Origin: Hydractinia symbiolongicarpus
Taxonomy: Eukaryota; Cnidaria; Hydrozoa; Anthoathecata; Hydractiniidae
Assembly: GCF_029227915.1 (NCBI RefSeq)
Contig: NC_079876.1
Span: forward strand, 6,820,001-6,884,000
Direction: 5' to 3'
DNA length: 64,000 nt
Below, piece after piece: positions 63,284-64,000 of the stretch; position 1 is the first letter of the stretch, and every line of letters starts with the position of its first letter. The position numbers and the translations under genes were made by a program. A model generated the notes under the pieces. The model saw only the letters and a list, made by a program, of their open reading frames with translations. It did no database searches and was not told the DNA's origin.

Positions 63284-64000
63284 GCCTAAGGTATTTTCCT
63301 TTCTTTACTTTTCCCTAAATTATTTGCTCATTTACCGACGTCTTTATTATTAAAACATCAGTTTTATTTGATAAATTGACGTCTGACTGTTTTACATTAA
63401 TAAAAAAAAAAATTTTCTGCCGCGTTTCGGGTGTCAATCCATTTTCAAGTATCAGCGCCGAGATGAATTAATGAATTTTGGATATTAACACTGGCATAAT
63501 GAGCAGTATCTTAGTGGTTGTGACTTTTCACAACACATTAAAGCTATGACTGATAGTTAAATCAATGGTCTAAGTACCATGAATGCAGATCATTTATAAT
63601 GTTGTAATAGCCATCAAACATATTTGTATTGATACTGTCTGTTTGTTTTTGTCTTTCGCTTCATAAGTACGTTCCTTGATTTTAATGATGGCTTGTTTAA
63701 GAAATTTGCCAAAATTCTAAACAGGCAGAGGTTTTAGGCAAAGGTAAGAAAAAAAGCAAATGTGTCTAAAAGCAACTCTCTCACTCCATCTGCAGTTGTT
63801 ATAATCAAAGTGTAGACAAAAACCGATAGTCGATACCACGTAGGGTGCATGTAAATATAAAGATGGGATAAAAGATTACACCAAGCTTATTTTCTTATGG
63901 AAAACACCCAATGTTCTTCCCAAAGTTTTACACTATCGCTATTAAAAAAACATTAATAGAGGCATCAGCCATCGCACCATATAATCTTGTTCCTATTGTT

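Larger units (their letters stand above)
61986..64000. other. Intergenic region to the right edge
   Basis: No coding exon is supported. It contains the DDR-like 3' UTR, a SINE-like unit and a pogo-like terminal repeat. Open frames are short and unlike any known protein. Confidence 0.5.

Overview
This is eukaryotic nuclear DNA: AT-rich, with GT-AG introns, a low density of multi-exon genes and many decayed transposable elements. The gene content points to an invertebrate animal, most likely a cnidarian and perhaps a medusozoan or hydrozoan. The evidence is a discoidin-domain-receptor-like kinase, an animal-type phosphomevalonate kinase domain, an opine dehydrogenase, BEL/Pao and Penelope-like remnants, and a transposase with a RAG1-like N-terminus. 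The species call is inference only.

Layout. From 1 to 13474 (minus strand) lies the 5' part of a large adhesion-receptor gene: signal peptide, three Ig domains and eight fibronectin III (FN3) domains over 13 exons, running off the left edge. One of its introns holds a 2.1-kb inverted-repeat element. From 13475 to about 20950 is intergenic DNA with a 35-bp tandem array that carries four perfect Maf/AP-1 palindromes. A degraded BEL/Pao retrotransposon occupies about 20954-24858. From there to 32841 I see only repeats and small MITE-like palindromes. At 32842-34473 an uninterrupted 543-codon gene fuses a prolyl-4-hydroxylase-type 2OG-Fe(II) oxygenase to a phosphomevalonate kinase. From 34474 to 41377 lie a 125-bp satellite, a SINE, a MITE and an array of short Helitron-like units.

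From 41378 to 47329 (5952 bp) is what looks like a complete cut-and-paste DNA transposon. It has inverted terminal repeats starting CACGGCTG, a 4-bp target duplication (AGCA), and one minus-strand gene of nine exons whose splice phases join into an open frame of 965 codons. The protein starts with cysteine motifs and a C3HC4 RING like the N-terminal part of RAG1. It ends in a DDE-type core with CxxC and HxxxxH motifs spaced as in RAG1, Transib and CMC transposases. This is the most notable object in the window.

After it come a 29-bp perfect hairpin (48175-48236), an uninterrupted opine-dehydrogenase gene (48742-49833), Penelope-like and LINE remnants, and a six-exon receptor tyrosine kinase of the DDR type (55844-61985). 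The kinase gene is followed by intergenic DNA with a SINE and a pogo-like terminal repeat. The host genes show no sign of acting in a common pathway. Exon coordinates were worked out by hand from splice signals and reading phase, without transcript evidence.
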